Part shown: in pieces, positions 26,052 through 44,738 of the stretch
How positions within the stretch are numbered: the stretch's first letter is position 1
How the letters are laid out: the number at the start of each line of letters is the position of its first letter
Origin: Wuchereria bancrofti
Lineage: Eukaryota > Nematoda > Chromadorea > Rhabditida > Onchocercidae
DNA length: 64,000 nucleotides
Direction: 5' to 3'
Assembly: GCA_005281725.1 (NCBI GenBank)
Contig: SSBO01000009.1
Coordinates: 6,882,303-6,946,302, forward strand
Position numbers and translations under genes: made by a program
Notes under the pieces: generated by a model
The model's database searches: none
What the model saw: the letters and a program-made list of their open reading frames with translations, nothing else
Told to the model about the DNA's origin: nothing

Positions 26052-27081
26052 TGACGAACAGCCACCTCAAATTGAATTCTCTAAAGCAACAGCGATAAGA
26101 AGGGAGCAATCACTATGGAAACCGATTCCATGATATCATTAACCTCATCTTTCACTCACTTTCATAGCCACAAATCTACGATTTCTTTTTAATTTTCATA
26201 GTACACAACATGCTATAAATTCATCTAGATTAAACAAAATTCATTTTATGAACAACAACAAACTAATAAAAATACAGTATGCAGAGTAAGTTATTTTAAC
26301 ACAAAGACAAATAATTTTATAAAAGTAACAAGATGCACTACCATATTACTAAACTCTTTTCCCAACAATAATTATTGAAAATAAGAACTTGCATTAAATA
26401 AAACATTACAAATATAACATTTTGCTCAGATTTTAAGTTTATTATGTAATACATTTAACCAATGGCAATCACTGATGTGAAAAAAGACCTACTTCCTCTC
26501 ATTCATTTTCTAAAAAGTGCCGGGCAAATATTAAATGAAGGGAAGGAGTGTGATTTGCATTTAAGGATAAGATCATCTGAAGGCAGACTTCTTAGATGAG
26601 TCGTCCTCCTGTCTTTTAAAAGTGAAAATTAGAATATTCCACAAAAGTTTTTATTAATTCGGATTTCAAACGATTACCTCAATTTCTTTCTTAATCGACT
26701 TGCTAAGAATGGATATATACTGTATATAATGTTGTGGAAATTAAAGCCAGCTCAATCATTTTAAAGCTACATGGAATATAAGACCCTCGCTTGAGTGGAG
26801 AAAAATTAAGATCAAAATGGAAAACGACAGGTTATTCTTCTGAATGCAAATAGCACAGACACAATAAGCGATTTGGATGATAATCATTTCTATAAATTAG
26901 ATTTATCATAACACATTTGTAAAGATTATTAATAAAACGATTTCCTCTTAGAAATCTTTAAGAGCTTGGAGATTTCCAGATTTCTTAATGAAATTTTTTT
27001 CTTCTATATAGATGTGTCAACTAAAATTACATATTCAAAAATTCACTGCATTTTCAATTGATAGTCATATATGTCGTGTAA
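26052..27081. other. Intergenic gap between two minus-strand genes
   Basis: About 1 kb of AT-rich sequence between gamma-SNAP and the coiled-coil gene. No open frame of interest is visible on either strand. The spacing would allow either separate promoters or a filarial-style operon; the sequence does not decide. Confidence 0.5.
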
Positions 27082-29684
27082 CTATTTCAAATCTTCACAG
27101 TCATTTCTTCCATCGTCAGCACTGTTACCGTTGTCATTGACACCATTTAGTTCAGAGCAGGCTCTTAATTCTTTCATTAAACGTAGGTACTGAAAAAATA
27201 TTTTGTGAGTGGTATATGATAGATGAAAACTTTTAATTCTCTCATTAGAAGCATAACTAAAATATCCTGTTACAACGAATTTGCACATCTCTATGACTAA
27301 TTTTGAAAAGGATAGTTAATTTTACCACTTATTTTATATTTGGTAGAAGACAGATAAAAACTAAATTTCAAATGTCAATCACTCAAATGTAGCAAATCTC
27401 GAATATGAAAAATTATAATACAGACGTTATTTTACCTCAAACACTTTAGTATTAAGAAGAGAGATTCGTTGACTTATGAACTAAAACTTTAAAATTTTGG
27501 AAATTATGAAATAAGAAATCTTGCGAAAACAACAGCTACCTCATTATCCATACTCCTCAAAATTGGCTGTTGGAGGACCTCTTGAAAGCGACTATTATCA
27601 CCTGATTCAAACGCTGAAATTAATGCACAGCAAACCTTCGCTTCTTCGGAAATTTCAAATTCTTCATACCTGAATGAACAAAGAACAACAGTAATATGAT
27701 GGCAAATGAAACACATATCAAGCAGTAAAACTTACTTGAATGACTTTAGGATACTTTCTGTTGCTGATACTGGATCATCACATGCTAGCCAGACAAGAAC
27801 AAGAGCGACAGTTAGCTGTCCCACTCGCCCAGCTTCCTGAAACAAGAAGAATGGTCGTAATAGCACAAAACGCAATAAGTGATAAAGAAGCATCGAAAAA
27901 TGTTTCGTGAAGTTAGCAGTGAATCATCATTCACTGCCGCAGCAGGCCTTTCAAATAATTGACACTGAAATTAAAAATGAAATAGTTTCGATCTTTGTTA
28001 AAGTAATATTAGACATAAAAAAGTACGAAATAAACGGCATTTAAAATGCACCGGTTTATAATTAAAATTGTGTAAATTTTTACCCTTTGAAAGTGGAAAG
28101 AATTCTACTTAAATAATGTCAAACTGAAAATGAAAATTCCCCCTTCCACAAAACTTAAAAAATAAATACAATAAATATGAATTCCATTTTTCCTATACCT
28201 CACACAATTTCATATGCGAAAAAACAGAACGAAAAGACAAACAACACCATAAAAAGGGTGACGATAAAAATACTTTAACTTCCATATATTTCTCGATCTC
28301 TTCACTAATCATATTAGCTGCTTCTTTGTACTGTTTCAGTTTCAAATACAGTTTAGTAAGTCGAGTCATAAATCCACCAGCCATACGCGAACGATCGGTT
28401 TCTTGAACCATTGCTAGCGCTTTGTGATAAACCTACACAAACTTTATCAAATTAAAAATTTTCGAAAAATATTTTTCAATAAGTCACTTCTTGAATCCAA
28501 GCATATAATTCAAAATCATACCTAAATTAATAACAGAAAAGATTGACTGAACTAATTTAAATCTAACTCGTTCAAAGGGAGACTCCAAAGACTGGATGAA
28601 ACTTTAAAAATTTGCTTCTTCAGAAATCTTTAGAATCAAAATCTCTATTTCTAAAAAATTAATTGGTTATTAGCCCTTCAAAATACGATTTTATTCCTAT
28701 GTACTAGAAAAATGACCTCGAGTCAAAGCTAACATTAGAAGGAAATTTTGAAAGAATTAACAAAATAAAAACCATAATAGCCTTTTCAGGGTCGATATCT
28801 TCTAAACATTTTGCAGCTTTATCAAGAGCCATAGCCGAAGAATCGCTACTTCCTGACTCAGCATATCCATCCGCAGCTAAATCCATGTACTTCAGTGTAC
28901 CGCAGCTATCACCCATTTCCTTGCAGATCGTTGCTGCACATTCATTACATCTGCAAAAAGTCTGATCTAGAAAAAAAGAAACTTGTTGTCCGTTCAATTA
29001 ATCATTGATTAGTGATAAAGCGGTTTTTCGACCAAAACGAAAAGAAACAGCATTTGTTATTGGTCTAACATATGCACAGCTCACCTAATATTTTCGTTTT
29101 TTCAAATATTTTTTCTATAATTCTTAATATTTTCAACTAATCGTTTAACCTCATCATTGGATGAGACTCTTTCAAGGTGTTTAACAATCAGAAAACTGAG
29201 AAGTTAAGAATGATGAGCACCATTATAGAATTAAGACTGTTTTTATCACAACATTGGATCAACTAAATAATACCTATCTAGGTCAATCAGATAGTAGAAT
29301 TGTATTTAGGATACAAAATAGTTACTTTGCCCAATGAAATAAATTGCCATTTTCCTTATGCATTTCAGCAGCTTTCAGATAAGCATCACGTGATTGTTCC
29401 ATTTGTGAAGCATTTTTGAAGCAAACGGCCGCTCGGTCATACTCCATTGCTGCATTATCATAATCGGGCTTGAATTTCATTTTTATGATCGATGTTTTCA
29501 GGCTACAATGTAATCAGGAAATTAGTGATCCAAATCCTGTTCCAGACTGAGTTATAGTAAAAGTAGACATTGGGAAAACATATACTTACTACGGCCTACA
29601 TTTCTCAAAAATAACTAACTATGCTTCGGCCTTTCTAATACATTCAGTTGCTTCTGCAACACGACGTCTGCTTATTTCGTCCAT
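27082..29684 (-). CDS. NAPG: Gamma-SNAP (NAPG), SNARE disassembly adaptor
   Basis: Soluble NSF attachment protein of the gamma class, a TPR-like helical adaptor that recruits NSF to SNARE complexes in membrane traffic. Exons: 29684-29620, 29502-29326, 28950-28773, 28432-28274, 27964-27935, 27836-27736, 27669-27540, 27480-27436, 27189-27082; total 331 codons including stop, close to the roughly 312 aa of vertebrate gamma-SNAP. Family signatures in order: KFKPDYDNAAMEYDRAAVCF, SSAMALDKAAKCLEDIDPEK, RLTKLYLKLKQYKEAANMI and QQPILRSMDNE. The fifth exon is a 30-nt micro-exon (CQLFERPAAA). The C-terminus (NDGRNDCEDLK) is acidic and short. It lies about 0.9 kb downstream of Sec23 on the same strand. 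Confidence 0.93.
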
Positions 29685-30585
29685 TTCGATGCCTCAAAAT
29701 TAATTTTTTAAATGAAACATAAATCGGAACTAAAGTTAAAAGGTGCCATACGCATAGGAGATGGCGCAGAAGATCGCTGTGGCATAATTTTATCATCAAC
29801 TAGATCATAAGTCATTGTGGCATGATCCAAATAATAGCAGTATCCCATATATTTGTTCAAATAAATAAATTTGAAGCTAATTTTTGACATAAAATTGAAA
29901 ATTACGAGAAAGACTAAAATTAAATTAAAAGGAAGAACTTTCTGGAATACAGCAATCGAAAAAGCAAAGAAGCAATGTACAATTCTATACTTTGCGGTTC
30001 CATTGTAATTACTTGATTATTCCTTCCAAAAAGCAATCCTTCAACCTTCAGTTCCTTTTCGAAACATGGAAATATGCTTAATTTTTAAATTGTCGAGTTA
30101 TATACTAGGCTAATCAAACTTTTTAAAAAATAGATCTCACAGAAATCATATAGAGGCAGATTTACTATGCATCAGAAAATCGAGGAATACACGACCATCT
30201 CTTTCCAGAATTCTTATAAATGCGGACAGATTTGCAAACCCCAGCCAGAAAATCCCTAATCTTACAGCTACATCCTTGAAATGTTGGTAGTCTCATGACT
30301 AAAATGTCAATTTTACGACAGTGTATAGAAATGACGTAACTTCTATTCCTTAAAGCACCTTGCTTTGTAATTAATCATATTTGAATTGGACAATTTTATG
30401 CTGACTAAGTTGACAGCTAAATAAGATTTACTCTGAAGATTTATATAACAATATACCGGAAAGAAAGGTAGCACGGAACAAAGACATGAAAACAGCAAAA
30501 AACGACTGAAAACTGACTTAATTACACAGTCATATCACAGTCGAAATCAGAGTTAGTAACAAATGAAATGTATATGCTAATATAA

Positions 30586-36041
<5,456 letters not shown>

Positions 36042-36234
36042 CTCTTTTCCCTCTAAACTATACAGTTAGTATAATTTGAAAATAAAATAGAAAATATGTC
36101 ACATCTAATGCGTACTGAGGGATGAATAAAAAGAACTAATGGATTTATAAAGACCGACAGAAGGATTTCCAGTTCAGGCACAACGAGGGGAGTAGAAGAA
36201 GGAAGGCTTCAAAAGACTGACAATGTCAAGCATC

Positions 36235-36508
36235 AAATCGTTCTATGCGGTTTAAATCACATGATCGCTAACTGGTTAATAAACAGCATCTTCACATAAT
36301 ATATCACATGATGTACTACACTTGGGATATGAAAACTAGTAGAGTTATCACAGCAACGAAAGCACAAATTGTAAAATTGAAATTTCATAAGTAGAAAAAA
36401 TAACAGAAATTGGTGAAGTCATAGACCTCTATCCTTATCAAGATTTATACAAATTGAATAGCATTAATAACTGGTTCGAAAGAAGATTTAAATCGCATAG
36501 AACGATTT
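36235..36508. mobile_element. MITE-like element with 24-bp terminal inverted repeats
   Basis: The outer 24 bases at 36235-36258 (starting AAATCGTTCTATGCGG) and 36485-36508 are reverse complements with one mismatch, bounding 274 bp with no coding capacity. A 3-bp ATC occurs immediately outside both ends, a weak candidate target-site duplication. Size, long inverted ends and lack of genes fit a non-autonomous DNA transposon. Copy number elsewhere in the genome is unknown. Confidence 0.55.
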
Positions 36509-37451
36509 ATCAATAACCGTATACATACAAATCTGTTCCCTTAAGTTCGCTTGTTCTAAAGGATAGTTCTGAAGGATAATTCTGACTAGTTATTAATAAT
36601 ATTTTATGTGTATTTCTTTACGATTCCCGAACCTTTACAGCAATAACAAGATGAAAAACCACATCTGAAACACGATAACGTCCACGTGTACAATCCGGGA
36701 AACGCGATATGCAACTGACGGATATACGGTGCTAGTTTTTATTTAAATTTATTTAAATCAATCTTCAATTCGACGATAAGTGAATCAGTTAACAAGACAT
36801 CTTTAACTTCTGCATGCAACATTTAGCAAATATATCAATTAGCTGCTAATTACAAGATAGTACCAGAGAAAAAATATGACTAGTTCAAGAGAGAAAAAAT
36901 ATGTATAAAGCACTTGCAACATATCCAAGGACTGGTGGTGATAATAATAGGACTGGCAGTGACAATAATATCCTCAAAGTTTAAGTCCAGTTCAACAAAA
37001 AATACATAATTGAACAAGGAAACAAGAGATATCTGGTGGAAAGAATCAACATCTTTTCTTTATTTCCTAATTCTTCTCCCAATAAATACAATGAAGTTAA
37101 AAGGGTATTTATGCATAAGAAGCATACGAGATAATAAATAAATGTCTAAAATAATTGCCAGAAAGACTATCGTAAGGTAATGTTAGCTACTTTTTGATTT
37201 ATGTGCAATTAAAACATCATTACCTATTAATATATGCCATGAAACGGTGTTTCTACACAAGAAACGCCATAATTTCCTGAACACTGCTATTCCTCCCACC
37301 TCTCATCACCATAGCACTCTCAATTTACTAAAACAACGATTCCGAGTCCTCCTATCATGCATGAGGGTTGTATATGTTTCAGAACGGGGGTAATTTTCAT
37401 AACGGGCCACAATTGTGATTTGTAGTAGGTGCGTGGTTGGGGTGTGCCATT

Positions 37452-37494
37452 TCTGATATGAAAGGTAGCGGGGTATCTGATATGAAAGGTAGCG
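37452..37494 (+). repeat. Tandem duplication upstream of the S25 gene
   Basis: The 19-mer TCTGATATGAAAGGTAGCG occurs at 37452-37470 and again at 37476-37494, giving a 24-bp period. It sits about 100-140 bp upstream of the S25 start codon and could be a duplicated promoter motif or simple slippage. Confidence 0.8.
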
Positions 37495-37591
37495 AGGTAC
37501 AAATTCTTTTTTTTGCAATTTTTATGAAGTGTATACCATTTTATTTGAAGATGACTTTTCTACTTTTTTGTCCCAGGATTTTTATACTGTC

Positions 37592-38678
37592 ATGCCTCCA
37601 AAAACATCAGCGAAAGCTGGAAAAGGTGGAAAAGGTGATGCAAAAACTGTGGCGAAAGCACCTAAAAAGAAGGAAGGTGGAGGAGGCGGTAAAGCCAAAA
37701 AAAAGAAGTGGTCCAAAGGAAAGGTTCGGGATAAGTTGAACAATATGGTCCTTTTTGACAAAGCAACTTATGAAAAGCTATATAAAGAAGTATGTTTTTG
37801 GATCTGTTTCTTCATACTTCAATTTTACTTTCTTTTCTTTGAATTTTCTTAAAAAGCCTACATGATGTCGCATATAAAGGATGTTATGGCTGGAAGATGT
37901 TAAAGCATAATGAAATCTGCTGAGTGCAAAATAAGGATTTCTGTCATGTAACGCAATTATATTTTTTAAATAAATACTAAAGTTGTGATGACGTTTCCCT
38001 CTTCAAAAACTTAATAGATTTGTTTAGGATGCTCTTGTTGCAGGTTATTACATATAAGCTTATCACACCGTCAGTAGTTTCGGAAAGATTAAAGGTTCGA
38101 GCTTCTTTAGCTAAGCAAGGACTTCGAGAGCTTCTTGCAAAAGGTTTGTATTATCGCTTGTGGTTGGTCTTTCAGAAAGTAACTGTGGGCACTAAGAAGC
38201 TTGATGAAAAATCAGTCAAGGTTATATGTAACTTTTTCTTAAGTACATAAATGAGACAGAAATTTGTTTTAAATGGGCTTTTGATATTTGTAATATTGGA
38301 TTAATATAGAATAGAGCGGTTTTCTCGATCAACAGTCTGTTAGTAAAAAACTTCCATTGAATTTTTTGCCGCTATTTCGTGACATATGGCTTTTTCTAAA
38401 ACTGTTTTTGGATAGTTCTGAATTTTTGAATGTGCTGTTGGGATGTTTTTTTTTTCTTTGCTAATTGATTCTTTTGTTTGATTAAAAACATTTTGCGCTG
38501 TTAGATCTGATAACCGCGTTTCAGTGATGGTTAGACAAAGGATGTATTAATTTTTCACTTATGCGGATTCGTATAAAGTTTTTGTATGCTTGTAGGAATG
38601 ATCAAGTGTGTGGTACATCATGGCGGCCAGCTTGTCTACACAAGATGCACGAAGGCAGATGATACTATTGTTGAATAA
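37592..38678 (+). CDS. rps-25: Ribosomal protein S25 (eS25)
   Basis: Small ribosomal subunit protein. Three exons, 37592-37789, 38044-38143 and 38596-38678, give 126 aa, the expected length. The lysine-rich N-terminus ([16 protein letters not shown]) leads into the hallmark [16 protein letters not shown] and [14 protein letters not shown]. The winged-helix core [20 protein letters not shown] is in exon 2 and the C-terminal strand [14 protein letters not shown] in exon 3. The start codon lies shortly after a TCCCAG acceptor, consistent with trans-splicing. It is divergently arranged with Sec23 and convergent with the hand-built gene at 39-40 kb. Confidence 0.97.
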
Positions 38679-38965
38679 TTTTGCTTTGTTACTGTTTATT
38701 TTACCATAAAATTTCTCAGTTGTTTGTGCGACAGAGACATTTATGGAGTCGGTTACGCCATGGGCATAAAGACATAAATATATGTTCTCCTAAGTCGTTT
38801 TATGCATTTGTTGTGTCAATTTAGTCATATTTATTTGCAGTAGTCAGGTTAATTACAAGACCTTACCAGTGGCTCTCATTCATTTGATACAGCTAGAAAA
38901 GTGAAACTTTAAAAGTCGCTTATTCATTAAACGGCTTTTATCAGGCGGTGGGTTCTTCAAGAAGA

Positions 38966-40117
38966 CTAGTGAAGTGGTGAGGATGATCTTTCCGCTAGTT
39001 GTAGGTTATCCGATCTGGAGGAGAGAAAGGATAGCAAGGTGCTATCTTTTGGCTTGTCATATTCATCCTTTTTGACAAAGCTGTTGATGTATTTCCTGTT
39101 TGGAAATTTGTAATTTAAGTCATTGGTCGTGTAGGATATCGAGCCTAGGCATAGTTCTGTCGAAAGAATGTTTCATTTAAATATGACTTTAGTTCATTAG
39201 AAAAGTGACCAATACAGATTTTGATTTGGTAATTGCATGTGAACAAATATGGATTTAGCTGAACAACTGAATATGTTGTTAGGTCGACTCGAAGTTGAGG
39301 GACTTGAGGATATATGCTTGCTTGGGCACAGCAGCATGTTGAGGTTGCCGTTTGCGGCGTCTTCTATTGGGTTGGTTGAATTTTTGACTTTCGGTTTCTA
39401 GTTGTTTCTGGAATGTATAGACTTTCTATTAATGCAGTTTATAAGTTTGTAGTGCACGGATTTTGTTGCGGTCTACCACAAACTGAACTGAACAGAGGGA
39501 TAAAGGAAGTTGGTAGTTAAAGTAAAACGTGCTTTGTATTCGTCGTGGATGAATTTTTGGACTTTGTCCGCATTCAGAGTGAGAACCATTGCTTCGACCG
39601 GTATCGTGAGGTTCCAGTCAAACTTTTTGAAGGCTTTATTTCTCTTGAAAATTAGCTAAGATTAGCCATTCATTAAATTATGCTTTTTCCAACTAAGTTG
39701 AAAAGGATCAGTAAAAAAGTATTAGTGACATTATACATAGCGTCCTCAAATAAATCCTATCTCATTTATCTTTATTTTTGAATTCTTTGATTCAAGAAAC
39801 ACAATTTCATAGAAATATGCCTTACCCCAATCGCTTTAGTCTGCGCGAGTTGAAACTGTACTATTGCAATGAGTACCTTAAAATCTTTTTCCTTACAGTT
39901 TAAAAGTAGCCTTCGGGAATGTACAATAGTCTAACAAACAATGTAACCAAGTAAGCCTAGGTAAACTGTAATTATAATGCAGCAAGAATGAAGTAAGGTA
40001 AATTTGCTACAATCGGCAAACCCTTAATGCTACAGTTGATTCTACTGGCAGTGCTAATATATTAAGCATTTTTTCAATGCGAACCGAAATAAAAAAGATA
40101 CGACCGGTTGATGACAT
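38966..40117 (-). CDS. Hypothetical five-exon gene, about 191 aa, unrecognised
   Basis: Exons assembled by hand on the minus strand: 40117-40022, 39891-39826, 39655-39494, 39425-39304, 39095-38966; 576 nt, fully in phase from ATG to TAG. Content: start MSSTGRIFFISVRIEKML; EKDFKVLIAIVQFQLAQTK; FKKFDWNLTIPVEAMVLTLN followed by ADKVQKFIHDEYKARF; a basic patch QPNRRRRKRQPQHAAVPKQ; KYINSFVKKDEYDKPKD; end LQLAERSSSPLH. The exons coincide with a local rise in GC over 38.95-39.66 kb. The exon 2 donor (GGG|GTAAGG) is strong; those of exons 1, 3 and 4 are weak. The basic patch could be a nuclear or RNA-binding signal (inference). No signal peptide or known domain is recognised. Each exon is too short to stand out as an open frame, so automatic ORF calls miss it. 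Confidence 0.5.
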
Positions 40118-40939
40118 GCCTGTGATCAAAACGCAGTGCTCTCACCTCTCTGGTCTTCTTTATATATTTAACCTATTCTATTACGAGCTGTTAAGAAATG
40201 ACATGACTTCAGTGTTCATTTCAAATTTTAAATATTTCAACCATTAAAATAGTTTTGTTTTATCTCTGCTTACATCATATGGGATATGAGAGAGCAACAT
40301 TAAAACAGAGTTATCCGGTATCTGCACCCCGAAGGAAAAGAATGAAGCAAAAGTCAAGATTTTTCAAAAACGGTTTTAAAACTGCTTCCGTTATTCTGTA
40401 ATGTGAAGATGACAAACTTTTCTTTATTTTATCACATATTACCACTGAACCAAATTACCAAAAAAGAAAAAAAAAAACAAGATGAAAAGCCTTCTTCATA
40501 AATCACTAGAAAAGTTTCTCATCCAATATCATTTTACTGTTTATTTTACCTTTTCATCGTACCTATTGATGCAAACGTGAAAATTTATGAATCTATAGCT
40601 CAGAAAAGCATAAACATTAAATTAAAAATACAAATTATAATGTTCGAAGCTGAGCGTCGAAATAATTTCAATTACACAATGGGACATGAATAATTAACGG
40701 AATACGAGCAATAAGGTAAACAACAGGTGCAACTCCCATCTCAATCCTTTACCAGACAAAGATATTTTAATATTTTGCGACAAAGAAAAATGAGTAATGC
40801 ATTTCTGTAAGGCGTAACTTATCACGGGAGGCTAATGTACATAGAAGATGCTGTCCTTAACTAGAAAAATGTTAATATTTTGTACTATCAGCTGCTTCTC
40901 AGTAATACCCGTTATTATCAATGGCGAAAGCGAGATCCT

Positions 40940-43765
<2,826 letters not shown>

Positions 43766-44229
43766 GATTGCTTCAATATCAGTTTCCTAAAAGAAAGAAA
43801 AACAAAATTCAGGAAGCATATTCCAGAACACTATTCTTATGTTAAAGTTTAGAACTCGAACTGATATATAAAAGCAGAGCAAATCTAATGAGACTCCTGA
43901 TACAATGATTGTTCTCAAAACATTTAAGCTTTCTATTAAATTCGAATACTTAACTCGTCGCTATCCAGTAGCAAACTATTCTATACTCTTTTCGGTACTG
44001 TCACAACCTCATTTTCATTTTCTACCGGAATCGAATAAACATGCAATATTTCTACCGTCAAACATTCAAAGCAATCCTGTTTTCTCCCATGGAAACCTTT
44101 GTTTTCTTCCAGAAACTGGATTTAAGCTTTCTATATCCATTTCCAAATAATTTTAGCTGCTAAACATAAACTGTATACTGAACCAATGAACAAGATCAAA
44201 TAGCAATTTGAAAGTAAACAGAAAACTAG

Positions 44230-44322
44230 TTTCAGACAAAATATATAGTAAATATAGAAACTTTTAAATACAGAAACTATAAAATATATAGAAACTTTTA
44301 AATATATATAGAAACTTATACT
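44230..44322. repeat. AT-rich short tandem repeats
   Basis: Repeated variants of TATAGAAACTTTTAAATA lie between the ADH5 start and the TRMT2A stop, about three imperfect copies. This is low-complexity sequence with no further meaning visible. Confidence 0.6.
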
Positions 44323-44738
44323 GCCTAAGCAATTTAAACATACCATACTTTTTCTAAAAAAACCGTTGTAGTGATTATTTTTAGCTTCATCATGGGTTCG
44401 AAAATGTTCAATGTACAAAAAATGTGCAATAAAACACGAAACTGAATGCCTCGAAATGCATCATCCCTTATCAGATAACAATCGTCAAAGAAAAGGGAAC
44501 TTTTAACAACAGCAATGAAAAATTTTCTAAGAATCGAATCAAAAGTGAAAAAAGAAACGAAACAGTTCCCAATACCAACAAAACATTTCTCCACTACCTT
44601 ACAGACCCTTGCAATTAATGAAATAACAGTGTTTATCAATAACAGAGTACAAGCTTCAGAAATTAATGAAAACTCGACATGGAATATAAAAAATATTAAG
44701 AAGCAATGAACAGATTCATGGAACACTGTCTATCAAGT

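Larger units (their letters stand above)
36042..37591. other. Divergent intergenic region between Sec23 (-) and S25 (+)
   Basis: About 1.55 kb that must hold the upstream sequences of both genes. It contains a MITE-like inverted-repeat element (36235-36508) and a short tandem duplication (37452-37494). No coding exon is apparent. Confidence 0.6.
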
